Positions 8,913 through 18,331 of a stretch of 64,000 nt of DNA are shown piece after piece; the stretch's first letter is position 1; each line of letters starts with the position of its first letter. Under the pieces are notes generated by a model. The model was not told the DNA's origin and did not search any database. It was given only the letters and a program-made list of their open reading frames with translations. The stretch comes from Phyllobacterium bourgognense (GTDB taxonomy: Bacteria; Pseudomonadota; Alphaproteobacteria; Rhizobiales; Rhizobiaceae), in NCBI RefSeq assembly GCF_003337575.1, contig NZ_QPJM01000011.1, positions 62,001 through 126,000 on the forward strand, given 5' to 3'. The translations under genes were made by a program, and so were the position numbers.

Positions 8913-10781
8913 TCAATGCGACCGGCGGACCTCGACAAAGGCTCCCGGCGAGTTTTCTTCGATGCGCCGCATGCTGCCGATCTCCCGCGCCAGAGTCTGT
9001 CGCAACGCCTCCCGCTGCGCGTCGTTCAGGTTCGCCGTGGCTTGAGCCAACAGGTTGGCATCGTCGACACCTGGGGCGGGCGCTGGTGCGGCGGCCGCCG
9101 ATCCGGTAGCGGATTCTACCAAAGCATCGCGTACGATGTCGTCGGTGAACCGCACACTCGCGGTTGTGGCTTCAGTTCCAACTGGTGCCGCCGTGGTCGC
9201 AGCTGCAACCGCGGACGGAGCAGTGGGCTGAGTCACGTCGCAGAGGTGACGCCCCATCAAATAGCGGCGAAATGGCAGAAAACTGGTCTCGAGAGCTGGC
9301 GAGAGTTCACGGGTCGCCTCATGCACGTGAACGAAGCCCCCCGTAACGACGTCGGGCCACTGGACAGCACTGGTGTCCGGATTTTGCCTTACGGTCTTGC
9401 CCGGAGAGGTCATATGGCATCCGGCACAAGTTGATGCTTGTGCCCGGTTCAAGATAATCTCGCCGGTTTGCGGATTCAGAATGGGCGTCGGTTGCTTGCT
9501 AAGTTGATCCAGCATGGTGCGCAGCTTTGATCCAGGTCCCGCATGTGTCGTCGGTGCGTCTATTTTGCCCCCAAAACCCTCTTGGGAAGTGCTTTGATGT
9601 TCGTTGAAACGGCTGTCGTTGCCAAGTCCTATCGTGTTGAGAAGCACTTTCGCTTCCGAGACCTCGAGTGTGTCGCCAACGCCTAGATCAAAGTCTTTAA
9701 CTCCCTTTGCAAGGCTTTGATGGTTCTGGGACTCTTCGGACATCAGATTGTCTCGTATTCCCGTGGCAAGAGCTTGCACAAAATCGCCATGCAAAACAGT
9801 CACCGCCGCGCCGACGTTGCTGCTCATGACCGGGTCGCCGGTAAGATCGTCCTTATAAAGTTCGGAGAGCGGATTGTTCTTTACCGTATCAACGACAAAA
9901 GCTAGCGCCGGACCGTTCGGATCGAACGTTGGCTGCGTCAACCATTCTCGCAGCTGCCAAGGTTGTTGCATAAACAGGTTGCCTCGCACTTGCCCCCGTG
10001 ATCCGTCCCCACCATAATTCTTGTAGTGCACGACCGGGCCTAGCAAATCTGCCTTCGCTAAGGTCGGATCCGTCTTTCCTTCATAATAGAAGGCAGCCAG
10101 TCGTTTGGCTTTTTGGGTGTCATCGCCTGCCGTGGGACTGCTCAGTTTGGCCCAGAATTCGGCAACGGGCCTGCAGCCAGCCTCACCCAGTTCGGGCTTC
10201 GGATTTGGCACCATTGCTTCGAAAATCAGGAGAAACCGATCTTGGAAACCTGGATTCTTCTTGCCGTATACAATGCGATGCTCGCCACAATGGCTCCAAT
10301 TCGCAGGTGCCAGATCGAAACGATTAAACAGAGCCAACGGCCTCATACCAGCGGCGGAACCGTTTTCATTCAGCAAGTCCGCAGCTACCAAGTTACGTTC
10401 CAGGCGTCCTTCGAAAGGCATTAGGATCCCTGCGTCACTGTTCAGGGCAACGCCATCGACCGACGGAAACGAAGTGAGCATTGTTTGGAGAAACGCATCG
10501 CGTGACGCTGCAGTGTTTGGAGCTCCCGAACTCTGCAAAATTTGTCCCAGCGTGTGGGTTAGGGAGAAAACGGTTTCATCCGGTGCCCCGCCAGCAATCC
10601 CAACATCATTGAAGGTCTTGTCGAGTATAGCGTCGGAGTGAACGACGAGGCTCGGCTTGACACTGAAGTCGAGGATGAATTTGCCGTTTTCTTCTCGGCA
10701 AAGGTTCGAACGATCGGAGTGTGCAGTGGATGCAAAACATGTTGCCAGCAATGCTGTGAGCAGCTTTGTCAATGTTTTCAT
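8913..10781 (-). CDS. Secreted protein with a c-type heme-binding motif
   Basis: 622 residues from the ATG at 10781, chosen because GAGAGGGAA precedes it and because a classic Sec signal peptide follows (MKTLTKLLTALLATCFASTAHS); upstream in-frame codons would bury that signal. One CxxCH motif (CAGCH, about residues 452-456) predicts covalent heme attachment in the periplasm. Aromatic, Trp-rich segments (PWQLREWL, FNRFDLAPANW) suggest a globular enzyme-like domain, and the C-terminal 110 residues are rich in Ala, Thr and Pro like a linker. It could be an orphan cytochrome c-like protein; no peroxidase MauG signature with two motifs was seen. It follows the M6 protease gene by 46 bp, probably in one operon. 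Confidence 0.75.
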   Translation of the reverse strand: MKTLTKLLTALLATCFASTAHSDRSNLCREENGKFILDFSVKPSLVVHSDAILDKTFNDVGIAGGAPDETVFSLTHTLGQILQSSGAPNTAASRDAFLQTMLTSFPSVDGVALNSDAGILMPFEGRLERNLVAADLLNENGSAAGMRPLALFNRFDLAPANWSHCGEHRIVYGKKNPGFQDRFLLIFEAMVPNPKPELGEAGCRPVAEFWAKLSSPTAGDDTQKAKRLAAFYYEGKTDPTLAKADLLGPVVHYKNYGGDGSRGQVRGNLFMQQPWQLREWLTQPTFDPNGPALAFVVDTVKNNPLSELYKDDLTGDPVMSSNVGAAVTVLHGDFVQALATGIRDNLMSEESQNHQSLAKGVKDFDLGVGDTLEVSEAKVLLNTIGLGNDSRFNEHQSTSQEGFGGKIDAPTTHAGPGSKLRTMLDQLSKQPTPILNPQTGEIILNRAQASTCAGCHMTSPGKTVRQNPDTSAVQWPDVVTGGFVHVHEATRELSPALETSFLPFRRYLMGRHLCDVTQPTAPSAVAAATTAAPVGTEATTASVRFTDDIVRDALVESATGSAAAAPAPAPGVDDANLLAQATANLNDAQREALRQTLAREIGSMRRIEENSPGAFVEVRRSH

Positions 10782-10827
10782 GATTTTTCCCTCTCGATTG
10801 GAGCCGGATTGTCCCGGCAGTAAGCTC

Positions 10828-12708
10828 CTATTCTGCGACCTTGAATTCATCTACGACGAAGACGTCCGTCAGCCCTTTACCTTTGACTGTTTCCCTCTGC
10901 AGCCGGCCCCTCAAGAGCACCTTCTTGCCAACAAGGTCGGAAAGATTGGGGTGTGGTTTTTGATCAGGTGATGGCTCGGATGCGCCAGGTTGAACTTCTA
11001 ATGGTGCAGGCGACGTTACCGGCAACTCTGTTCCCGCCGATCCCTCTCCCGTCACAACAAGTTGCCGATCCGTGAAGTAGTTTGACCCTTTGTTGTAAAG
11101 GACGCCCTTTACAACTACTTCCTGACCAATCGCCACGCTGTCCCGTGTCATTGATGAAGGAGAGATTGAGGCGGGTTGAAGCGATCCGGGACACGTTGTC
11201 CGGGTCACAAAGATATCAAGCGTGATATGATTTGGCGTTTGAACTATATTGCACAACGCCGCTGCGATCTTCTCAACATGAGAGATGTCGGCACTTGCTA
11301 TGTTCCCACTTCCAGGAAAAACATCGCCCTCGTCCGATCGATTCTGGTTCCGGTCAAGATTCCGTGCGCCATCCGCCTCGATGACGTTGATCCCCATATC
11401 CAGAGCGCTGTCATTGACTGTGTTATTGACCAAGCCCGACTGCACTTGAACATTATTGACTTCGGTGACCAGAAGGCCAGCTCCCTTGATGGATCTGTCG
11501 AACCCTTCCTTTGCTCGATATTCAAGCAACAGGTATTTTTTGTCTTCGGGATCGGCTGCATCGGTGTAGTCAACGCGGACCACGTCGCCGGTTTTTTCCA
11601 CTGGTCGAATCTGGACACCTAGCTGATCCCTGTCGACAACTCTGGGCGACACCCATCCCAAGAATTCCTTTGACCAAGCCTCCATATGGGAAGGTGTCTG
11701 CGGCGTCGTGCTGCCATCGCCGCCCCAAGACCCCGATGCCATCAGTCCCCAGCCGCCAATTCCGGCCGATTCAACGGGTTTGCGAGTATCATATAGGTCC
11801 GGCAAACCAAAGGCGTGACCAAATTCATGGGAAAAAACACCAATCTCAATCATGGTGGTTCGGTCACAGGCAAACGCGGGCATTATCACGTAGTCGTCGA
11901 CCAGGATGTTGGATCCCAACTTGCCAGGATCAGCTGTTTCATAGTTAGACCCGGTCAACGATAGTATAGAAAATCGATGTGACCATATGTTATCGTTTCC
12001 AGCGTCATTGCATTCGCCACCACTTTCCGGATGCACAAATGCGACGAAGTCCACAAAACCGTCGTCATCTCCAGAATTCGGAAGGTTATCCGGCCCGTCA
12101 TTGTCGAAACGGCTGAAATCTACGTTCTGGTCGGCGTGGTTGAGGGCCGAGACAAGCATATCTCCGACCCGGGCATTCGAACAAAGGCCGTTGCAGCCCA
12201 AAGGACCGGAATAAAATGAGTCAGTGTTTGAAAGTCTGAACCAATCTAAAACTTCGCCGGACACCGTAAACTTGCCGAGCGACATCTCTCGATAATGGTC
12301 GCCCATCGTTCCGCTTGGCCACGGCCCGTCGAAAAGCTCCGCTTGTAGATTGGCAGCGGGATAAGGGGGGCCTGCTGTGTTTGAGAATTGGATGGCAATT
12401 ATCGGGACTTCCACGGATCCCTCCACCGATGATCCAACAATGGGAGCAACCATCGCCAGCCCGGGAGGGAGATTGACGATCCTTTGTCGCGACATCTGGG
12501 CAGCTTGCACCCGGGGCCTTAAGCCACGCCGCACTGAAAAGGATTCAATTGATTGGGTCCGTACATCTTGCAAACCCTCGCCTGCCACCGGCATTCCAGG
12601 CTCTGGAGGCGGCGGCGTGGCATGGCCAAGTTGAGGTACGGCAAAAAATACGCCGAGAAAAGCAAAACTGGCCCCTAGGCGGAGGCGCATTTTTCGCTTG
12701 CAACTCAT
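10828..12708 (-). CDS. Secreted M6 family (immune inhibitor A-like) metalloprotease
   Basis: About 626 residues from ATG 12708 (a GTG at 12714 is also possible). A Sec signal peptide is at about 8-32. The zinc motif HEFGH lies near residue 296, followed by GLPDLYD and a GLMASGSWGG Met-turn, as in M6 immune-inhibitor-A proteins; a Ca-binding-like acidic loop (NDGPDNLPNSGDDDGFVD) precedes it. These extracellular enzymes degrade host or environmental proteins and are commoner in Bacillus, Vibrio and Shewanella than in alphaproteobacteria. The C-terminal 130 residues look like a beta-rich binding domain. The gene and its heme-motif partner are visibly more AT-rich than the flanks, consistent with transfer. 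Ribosome site is weak (GGGGGG). Confidence 0.87.
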   Translation of the reverse strand: MSCKRKMRLRLGASFAFLGVFFAVPQLGHATPPPPEPGMPVAGEGLQDVRTQSIESFSVRRGLRPRVQAAQMSRQRIVNLPPGLAMVAPIVGSSVEGSVEVPIIAIQFSNTAGPPYPAANLQAELFDGPWPSGTMGDHYREMSLGKFTVSGEVLDWFRLSNTDSFYSGPLGCNGLCSNARVGDMLVSALNHADQNVDFSRFDNDGPDNLPNSGDDDGFVDFVAFVHPESGGECNDAGNDNIWSHRFSILSLTGSNYETADPGKLGSNILVDDYVIMPAFACDRTTMIEIGVFSHEFGHAFGLPDLYDTRKPVESAGIGGWGLMASGSWGGDGSTTPQTPSHMEAWSKEFLGWVSPRVVDRDQLGVQIRPVEKTGDVVRVDYTDAADPEDKKYLLLEYRAKEGFDRSIKGAGLLVTEVNNVQVQSGLVNNTVNDSALDMGINVIEADGARNLDRNQNRSDEGDVFPGSGNIASADISHVEKIAAALCNIVQTPNHITLDIFVTRTTCPGSLQPASISPSSMTRDSVAIGQEVVVKGVLYNKGSNYFTDRQLVVTGEGSAGTELPVTSPAPLEVQPGASEPSPDQKPHPNLSDLVGKKVLLRGRLQRETVKGKGLTDVFVVDEFKVAE

Positions 12709-12954
12709 CGTCACCCCCCGAAAACCTACTAAGCAAATTATTAATTCAAATTAACCCCTCCATACTACCATTACACACCCGATCACGCAGGTAATAAATA
12801 GGGAGTAGTTCTTTTAGATTACGCACTTCGAGACTACACCGCGTTTAATTTGCTGAGATAGCAAGACTCGCTATGGCGGTTTGTGACGCTTGCCAAGGTA
12901 AGGTCGATGGTCCGATAAGATGTCTAGCCATCAGTAGTCGCGGTAAGCTATTTA

Positions 12955-13392
12955 ATGCCAATGACCATACCAACTAATTTACAAATTGCAGCGCTCGGCG
13001 CCGCGCTCGAAACCTTTTCGCGCCGATACAAGATGACGGATACAGGCGGTCTGGAGCGGGCGTTGACCGAGGTCGACACGCAAACGCTATTATATGTCGG
13101 AAAACATCCGGGGTGCGGGCCGACAGATGTGGCCCGCTTCCTGCGCGTTGCCATGACTACTATATCTTCGGCAACCGACCGCCTCGTCAAGCGGGGACTT
13201 TTGGAACGACACCGCCCGGAAGGTGACCGGCGCGCGGTTGCGCTTCGTCTTTCAAAGGCGGGTGAAGCCCACGTGGCCGCTCAAGAACTAGCGCATCACA
13301 AGATGTTCCTCATGATGCTGGAACGGCTTGAGCCTGATGAAAGGGACAGCTTCATAGCAATGATCGAAAAAATCGCCTATTCCGAGGGTTGA
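12955..13392 (+). CDS. MarR family transcriptional regulator
   Basis: 145-residue MarR-type winged helix protein: TLLYVGKHPGCGPTDVARFLRVAMTTISSATDRLVKRGLLERHRPEGDRRAVALRLSKAG in outline carries the HTH, recognition helix and the wing with the conserved DRR, at about residues 43-103. Terminal helices supply the dimer interface. It lacks the OhrR-type N-terminal cysteine and so probably senses a small ligand. It sits 64 bp upstream of the molybdenum aldehyde oxidoreductase operon in the same direction, and a perfect inverted repeat lies in the gap, so it is the natural candidate for controlling that operon, perhaps in response to an aldehyde or aromatic acid. Confidence 0.88.
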   Translation: MPMTIPTNLQIAALGAALETFSRRYKMTDTGGLERALTEVDTQTLLYVGKHPGCGPTDVARFLRVAMTTISSATDRLVKRGLLERHRPEGDRRAVALRLSKAGEAHVAAQELAHHKMFLMMLERLEPDERDSFIAMIEKIAYSEG

Positions 13393-13396
13393 ATAA

Positions 13397-13409
13397 TACG
13401 AACATCGTA
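13397..13409. promoter_or_regulatory. Perfect inverted repeat, candidate MarR operator
   Basis: TACGA-ACA-TCGTA, 13 bp, directly after the MarR stop codon and 48 bp before the first codon of the PaoA-like subunit. Size and position fit a MarR-family operator; binding is inferred. Confidence 0.4.
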
Positions 13410-13456
13410 ATATCTTTGCTCTGAGGCGTGCAAGCGTCTGGTGTGCAAGGAGGATC

Positions 13457-13966
13457 ATGATGACGATACGGATCAACAACAATGACGTCGCTCCGCCAGA
13501 CGATGCGCGCGTTTCGCTGCTCGACCTGCTTCGTGAGCACTTGCACCTTACCGGCACCAAGGTCGGCTGCAATCAGGGTGCCTGCGGCGCGTGCACCGTG
13601 CTCCTCGACGGTGACAGGGTGCTGTCATGTCTGACTCTTGCCGTCCAGGCCGACGGTCATCAGGTGACTACGATAGAGGGGCTGGGTAGCCCTGAAGAGC
13701 CTCACCCTCTCCAGGCGGCATTCATCGAACATGACGGTTTTCAGTGCGGATACTGTACGCCTGGTCAAATCTGCGCGGCGGTTGCGATGTTGCGCGAAGC
13801 TGCTTCCGGTATGCCGAGCTACGTCACAGTTGATCTGGCAACGGAAAAGACTTTCCTGTCGCTGGAAGAGATACGCGAACGAATGAGTGGCAACCTCTGT
13901 CGGTGCGGCGCTCATAACGGCATCGTCAAAGCGATCCAGCAGGTGGCAAAGGAGCAGGCAGCATGA
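13457..13966 (+). CDS. paoA: Aldehyde oxidoreductase [2Fe-2S] subunit (PaoA/YagT-like)
   Basis: 169 residues. Plant-type cluster ligands C38, C43, C46 and C58 (GCNQGACGACTVLLDG..SC) and the all-helical second [2Fe-2S] domain ligands C97, C100, C148 and C150 (CGYCTPGQ; LCRCG) are all present. It carries electrons from the Mo centre to the flavin subunit in xanthine-oxidase-family enzymes. Unlike E. coli PaoA there is no twin-arginine leader: the protein begins directly with the ferredoxin fold (MMTIRINNND), so the complex is predicted to be cytoplasmic. AAGGAGG precedes the ATG. Its stop overlaps the next start by 4 nt. Confidence 0.9.
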   Translation: MMTIRINNNDVAPPDDARVSLLDLLREHLHLTGTKVGCNQGACGACTVLLDGDRVLSCLTLAVQADGHQVTTIEGLGSPEEPHPLQAAFIEHDGFQCGYCTPGQICAAVAMLREAASGMPSYVTVDLATEKTFLSLEEIRERMSGNLCRCGAHNGIVKAIQQVAKEQAA

Positions 13967-14949
13967 TCCCGTTCACCTACACCCGCGCATCTTCAGCTGA
14001 CGAGGCCGCATCGATGGCGATCCGTACCGGTCACAAGCTGCTTGGCGGAGGTACCAATCTTGTCGACCTGATGCGGAAGAACGTCGAGCTGCCGTCGTGT
14101 TTGGTCGACGTCACCGCGCTGTCCGATTCAATCAAGGAAACGCAGGAAGGCGGCGTGATGATCGGAGCTGCCGCACGCAATAGCGCCGTCGCGGCGCATC
14201 CCTTGGTGCGCACGCGCTACCCTATGCTTTCCAGGGCGATCTTGGCTGGCGCCTCCGCACAGATCCGCAACATGGCGACCGTTGCCGGGAATCTGATGCA
14301 GCGTACACGCTGCATCTATTTTAACGATGTCGCCGGATCCCGCTGCAATAAGCGGTCGCCCGGCAGCGGTTGTGACGCAGTTGGCGGCTTCAACCGCTAC
14401 CATGCAATCATCGGCGCTGCGCCAGCGTGTATCGCGACCCATCCCTCCGACATGTGCGTGGCGCTCGCGGCGCTCGATGCCCGCATCCATGTCTACAATA
14501 AAAACGCCACGCGGATTATACCAATTGTCGACTTCCACGGGTTTCCCGCCGACCGACCCGACCTTGAGACGGTGCTTGAGGCCGGGGACGTTATTACCAG
14601 TATCGAGATTCCTGTGTCGCCATTCGCTGCCCGGTCGGCTTACCGCAAGGTCCGCGACCGGGCGAGTTACGCTTTCGCATTGGTTTCGGTGGCGGCTGGA
14701 GTGACGATGCGCGAAAGGACTATTGACGACATCCGGGTGGCGTTTGGCGGTATCGCTCCTAAACCATGGCGTGCTTTCCGCGTCGAGATGGCACTGCGGG
14801 GCGGTCCCGCCACGCAGGAGGCATTCGACGACGCCGTCGAAGCCGAACTGGCGCGTGCCGTTCCCCTCGCGGGAAACGCTTTCAAAATCGGACTTACCAA
14901 GCGCACTTTGAGCGCTGTCCTTACTGAACTGACAGGAGACGCTCGATGA
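13963..14949 (+). CDS. paoB: Aldehyde oxidoreductase FAD subunit with extra [4Fe-4S] site (PaoB/YagS-like)
   Basis: 328 residues. FAD-binding motifs LLGGGTNLVDLMRK (about 27-40) and ATVAGNL (about 105-111) mark the molybdopterin-dehydrogenase FAD domain. Cysteines at 117, 128, 137 and 156 in the following insert (RCIYFNDVAGSRC..GSGC..APAC) match the [4Fe-4S]-binding loop known from PaoB and from the beta subunit of 4-hydroxybenzoyl-CoA reductase; xanthine dehydrogenase lacks it. This insert is the main reason for choosing the Pao group. The gene overlaps both neighbours by 4 nt, giving a tightly coupled three-subunit operon. Confidence 0.9.
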   Translation: MIPFTYTRASSADEAASMAIRTGHKLLGGGTNLVDLMRKNVELPSCLVDVTALSDSIKETQEGGVMIGAAARNSAVAAHPLVRTRYPMLSRAILAGASAQIRNMATVAGNLMQRTRCIYFNDVAGSRCNKRSPGSGCDAVGGFNRYHAIIGAAPACIATHPSDMCVALAALDARIHVYNKNATRIIPIVDFHGFPADRPDLETVLEAGDVITSIEIPVSPFAARSAYRKVRDRASYAFALVSVAAGVTMRERTIDDIRVAFGGIAPKPWRAFRVEMALRGGPATQEAFDDAVEAELARAVPLAGNAFKIGLTKRTLSAVLTELTGDAR

Positions 14950-17270
14950 GCAATGTACAGAACGCTGTCATAGGAACGGTTCGGACCGTACTGGGGTGGG
15001 TGCCTTCCCAATGGCTGCCGGGCGGCACTCCGGATCCGCTTATCGAACGTCGTGCCGCAATTGGACAGCAAGCATCACGCTTGGATGGCCCAGCGAAGGT
15101 AAGCGGGCAGGCGCGCTTCGCCGCCGATGTCGCCATGGCGGGTTTGTCGTACGCCACCCTCGTCCATAGCCCGATAACACGTGGCCGGATCACAAAGCTT
15201 GAAAGCGGCGCTGCAGAGGCTGCGCCCGGCGTGATCCTGGTGATGACATACCACAACATGCCCCGCCTCGGCATCGTCCCGATGATCGGCGGCACAAACC
15301 TGTCGGCTGCAGGCAACAGCGCCTTGCCAACCATGCAGGGCCCGGACATCTGGTACAACGGACAGGTCGTAGCGATGGTTTTGGCGGAAACACAGGAACA
15401 GGCCGACTATGCCGCGTCCCTGATCGAAATCGACTATCGGGAAGATAGTGCGAAAACGAGCTTTGAGAACGCGAAGCCCGACTCCCGCGCTCCGGCCTCT
15501 GTGCTCTTTGAGAAGAACCACGTTTCCATCGGCAATGCCGAGCAGGAATTGAACCGGGCGGCGTTCAAGGTGGACAACATTTATCGGACCCCGGGCCACA
15601 ACCACAATGCCATCGAATTGCATGCCGTGACGGTCGCATGGGACGGCGACACAGTGCTTCTACACGACGCGACGCAAGCGATTTCCGCCACCGCTAGCGC
15701 GATTGCCAAGCTGTTCAATTTGAAGAATGAACAAGTGCGCGTTCTTTCTCCACTGGTTGGCGGCGGCTTTGGCGGCAAGGCCTTCTGGGATCACCAGATC
15801 ATCGCGGTAGCCGCGGCCAAACTCGCAGCCCGACCGGTTCGACTGATACTCAGCCGAGACAGTGTCTATCGTATGATCGGCGGACGCAGTCCCTCCGAAC
15901 AACGTGTGGCAGTTGGCGCAGACGCGGAAGGCAAGTTCACATCGATTATACATACCGGCTATTCGATCATGCCGCCCTATGCCGCATGCCCCGAACCCTA
16001 CACATTGGGAACACGTGCGATTTACAAATCGAAAAGCTTCGAGATCATTCAACGTTATCTCGACCTGGACATCGTGCCCAACACCTTCATGCGCGCGCCG
16101 GGGGAAGCGATCGGTACGTTCGCACTGGAAAACGCGGTTGACGAACTAGCCCACGAAATGGGTCTAGATCCCATCGAATTGCGTCTGCGCAACGAGCCGG
16201 AGAAACACCCGATCTCCGGGGCAACGTTCTCGCAGCATGCGACGCGGCAGGCCTATCTCGATGGGGCCGAACGGTTCGGCTGGGAACAGCGGGAGGCAAG
16301 GCCCGGTGCGCGTCGCGACGGAGAGTGGCGCATTGGCATGGGCTGCGCATCCGGCGGGTTTCCGTATGTGCGAATGCCCGGCGTCAACATACGCATCGAG
16401 CTCCGCCGCGACGGATCTGCGAAAATATCATGCTCTGCCCAGGAAATGGGTATGGGGACGGCGACGGTCCAGACCCAGCACGCAGCCGATCGGCTAGGTC
16501 TGCCAGTCGAAGCGATCTCGTTCGAGCTCGGCGATTCTGCCCTGCCCGTTGCGCCCATGGCCGGCGGATCGTCCCAGACCGCTTCTTTGTCAGGCGCGGT
16601 TATCGCCGGCGCTGAAAGGCTTACAATCGAGTTGCTGCGTCTTGCCGGCAACGACAGCCCGATCGCCGGTTTGCGCGCAGGTGAAGTACAACTTGCCAAG
16701 GAGGGGATTGCATCTCTCGACGATCCAAGCCGTTATGAAAGCTTCCGCTCCATCATGGCGCGGGCGTCACGCGACGAAGTGACCGTCACCGCCAGCGGCA
16801 GCCCACCCCTGGAAATGTTTAAGTTTGCCATGCACAGTTCTTCAGCCATCTTTTGTCAGCTTCGCGTCAGCGACGTCACCGGTGAGATCCGGGTTGATCG
16901 GATGCTCGGATCGTTCGATTGCGGGACGATTCTCAATCCGAAGACCGCAGCCAGCCAGTTCAAGGGCGGGATGATCATGGGTCTTGGGCTTGCTCTGACG
17001 GAAGAGACCTTGTTTGACGAGCGAAGTGGAAGGATCATGAACGCCTCTCTCGCCGACTATCACGTCCCCAGCCACCTCGACGTGCCGGAGATCGACGTGA
17101 TCTGGACCGGTATCCCCGATCCGCGGTCGCCTCTCGGCGCGCGCGGAATAGGCGAAATTGGCATTACCGGTGTTGCGGCCGCTGTCGCCAATGCCGTTTT
17201 CAATGCTACAGGCACGCGAGTTAGGGATCTGCCTATCACCCTCGACAAGGTTCTGAGCGAAATCCCTTGA
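14946..17270 (+). CDS. paoC: Molybdopterin-binding subunit of aldehyde oxidoreductase (PaoC/YagR-like)
   Basis: 774 residues, xanthine-oxidase-family large subunit. Seen: GGGFGGKAFWDHQ (Mo-cofactor contact), FMRAPGEAIGTFALE, a QEMGMGTATVQTQ segment, and GARGIGEIGITG near the C-terminus, whose glutamate (about residue 737) is the expected catalytic base. It should oxidise aldehydes, possibly aromatic ones, to carboxylic acids using molybdopterin cytosine dinucleotide. No paoD/XdhC-type cofactor-insertion gene follows, unlike in E. coli; instead a broken ABC gene is found. The insertion chaperone must be encoded elsewhere, or the operon has lost it. Confidence 0.9.
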   Translation: MSNVQNAVIGTVRTVLGWVPSQWLPGGTPDPLIERRAAIGQQASRLDGPAKVSGQARFAADVAMAGLSYATLVHSPITRGRITKLESGAAEAAPGVILVMTYHNMPRLGIVPMIGGTNLSAAGNSALPTMQGPDIWYNGQVVAMVLAETQEQADYAASLIEIDYREDSAKTSFENAKPDSRAPASVLFEKNHVSIGNAEQELNRAAFKVDNIYRTPGHNHNAIELHAVTVAWDGDTVLLHDATQAISATASAIAKLFNLKNEQVRVLSPLVGGGFGGKAFWDHQIIAVAAAKLAARPVRLILSRDSVYRMIGGRSPSEQRVAVGADAEGKFTSIIHTGYSIMPPYAACPEPYTLGTRAIYKSKSFEIIQRYLDLDIVPNTFMRAPGEAIGTFALENAVDELAHEMGLDPIELRLRNEPEKHPISGATFSQHATRQAYLDGAERFGWEQREARPGARRDGEWRIGMGCASGGFPYVRMPGVNIRIELRRDGSAKISCSAQEMGMGTATVQTQHAADRLGLPVEAISFELGDSALPVAPMAGGSSQTASLSGAVIAGAERLTIELLRLAGNDSPIAGLRAGEVQLAKEGIASLDDPSRYESFRSIMARASRDEVTVTASGSPPLEMFKFAMHSSSAIFCQLRVSDVTGEIRVDRMLGSFDCGTILNPKTAASQFKGGMIMGLGLALTEETLFDERSGRIMNASLADYHVPSHLDVPEIDVIWTGIPDPRSPLGARGIGEIGITGVAAAVANAVFNATGTRVRDLPITLDKVLSEIP

Positions 17271-17453
17271 ATGGTGATATCAGGTTAAGTTTTCAGGTCA
17301 TGAGGATGGCCGCCCTGTTGAATTCGGGCGAGTGTTTCTGCCATGTTCGTGATCCTAACGATCGTCGCTCCGGTCCCGGCAAGTCCGCCTCCGATGACGC
17401 GACATCGGCGGTCAGTGCCAGTGTATGACTGCTCACGGTTGTGCTAATATTAG

Positions 17454-17720
17454 TCATAGGGCCCAACCATCGCGATCCTTTCCGTGACGCACGCCCAACC
17501 AGTCCAGAAGATCGCCGCGTATACGTGCCGGATCGGCAATGTCGCGCGGACGACGCATGGCTATGCGTTCCTCATGAGCAATAACACCATCTTTCATCAC
17601 CAGGACGCGATCAGCGAGGAGAACGGCTTCTTCCACGTCATGGGTGACCGGCAGGATGGCACAGCCATGCCGCTGCCACAGTTCCCCGACAAGATCCTGG
17701 GCCTTGAATGTCCGCTTGCT
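17454..17720 (-). pseudogene. C-terminal fragment of an SsuB/TauB-type ABC transporter ATPase
   Basis: About 88 codons on the minus strand, reading into the fragment without a start, with residues AQDLVGELWQRHGC then VTHDVEEAVLLADRVLVM and a basic tail ending RGDLLDWLG. The THD is the H-loop histidine of an ABC ATPase, and the VTHDVEEAVLLADR context is typical of nitrate/sulfonate/taurine-type ATPases. Walker A, the signature motif and Walker B are absent: only about the last third of the gene remains. The permease and binding-protein genes are not nearby. It is a relic left beside the Pao operon. The flanks (17271-17453) show nothing else. Confidence 0.75.
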
Positions 17721-18130
17721 GCAAAATGCGATCGTTCTGGGTGATCGCAGGACGCTGCTTTCGCACTGCGGATCTTCAACTGACGGTGTCTTTGCTAGGA
17801 TTGAGAAATGACGGAGCAGGCCATAGAACTTTCGGCGATGATCGGCATCTGCCGCTTACGAAGGCCTTGGCGCGCAATGAACTCGGCAACAACAAGATTT
17901 GGTACCCAGCATACCCATGCGAGCACTCCGCTTACAAGCCAAGGTGTTAGATCTGCCATCGGCAGCAGCGGTACTGAACAACGAGGCTGGCCGATTATAC
18001 AAGTCGGCTTCGCGCCCTCCGAAAATAATTGATATGTTGTCCCCGCGGCGCGAACGCATTGCGAATGTAGTTCAACGGCTATAGGTTTTTTCCAACGGCA
18101 ACCAGCTGTTGAACCTTCGAGGACAAATCT
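17721..18130. other. Gap before the cold-shock gene
   Basis: 410 bp. Overlapping frames on both strands show no domain or ribosome site. The right end should hold the promoter and the leader of the cold-shock gene, which is likely to be long as in other csp genes. The partial inverted repeat CAACCAGCTGTTG lies about 30 bp before the start codon. Confidence 0.4.
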
Positions 18131-18331
18131 ATGGCGAACGGCACTGTTAAGTTTTTCAATGCAGAGAAGGGGTTCGGTTTCATCACGCCCGAAAGTGGAG
18201 GTACGGACGTGTTCGTGCACGTGTCCGCTCTTCAGGGTGACTCGTTGAGCGAAGGGCAACGTGTGAGTTATGATTTGGGGCAAGATCGCAAGACTGGAAA
18301 ATCGAAAGCCGAAAACGTCCGCATACTTTGA
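18131..18331 (+). CDS. Cold-shock protein (CspA family)
   Basis: 66 residues, a complete single cold-shock domain. The RNA-binding motifs RNP1 (KGFGFITP) and RNP2 (VFVHVSAL) are intact, and the protein begins [16 protein letters not shown] as in alphaproteobacterial CspA proteins. It binds single-stranded RNA and DNA as an RNA chaperone in the cytoplasm. Start supported by GAGGA upstream of the ATG. Genomes of this group carry several such genes, so which paralogue this is cannot be told. Monocistronic. Confidence 0.96.
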   Translation: MANGTVKFFNAEKGFGFITPESGGTDVFVHVSALQGDSLSEGQRVSYDLGQDRKTGKSKAENVRIL

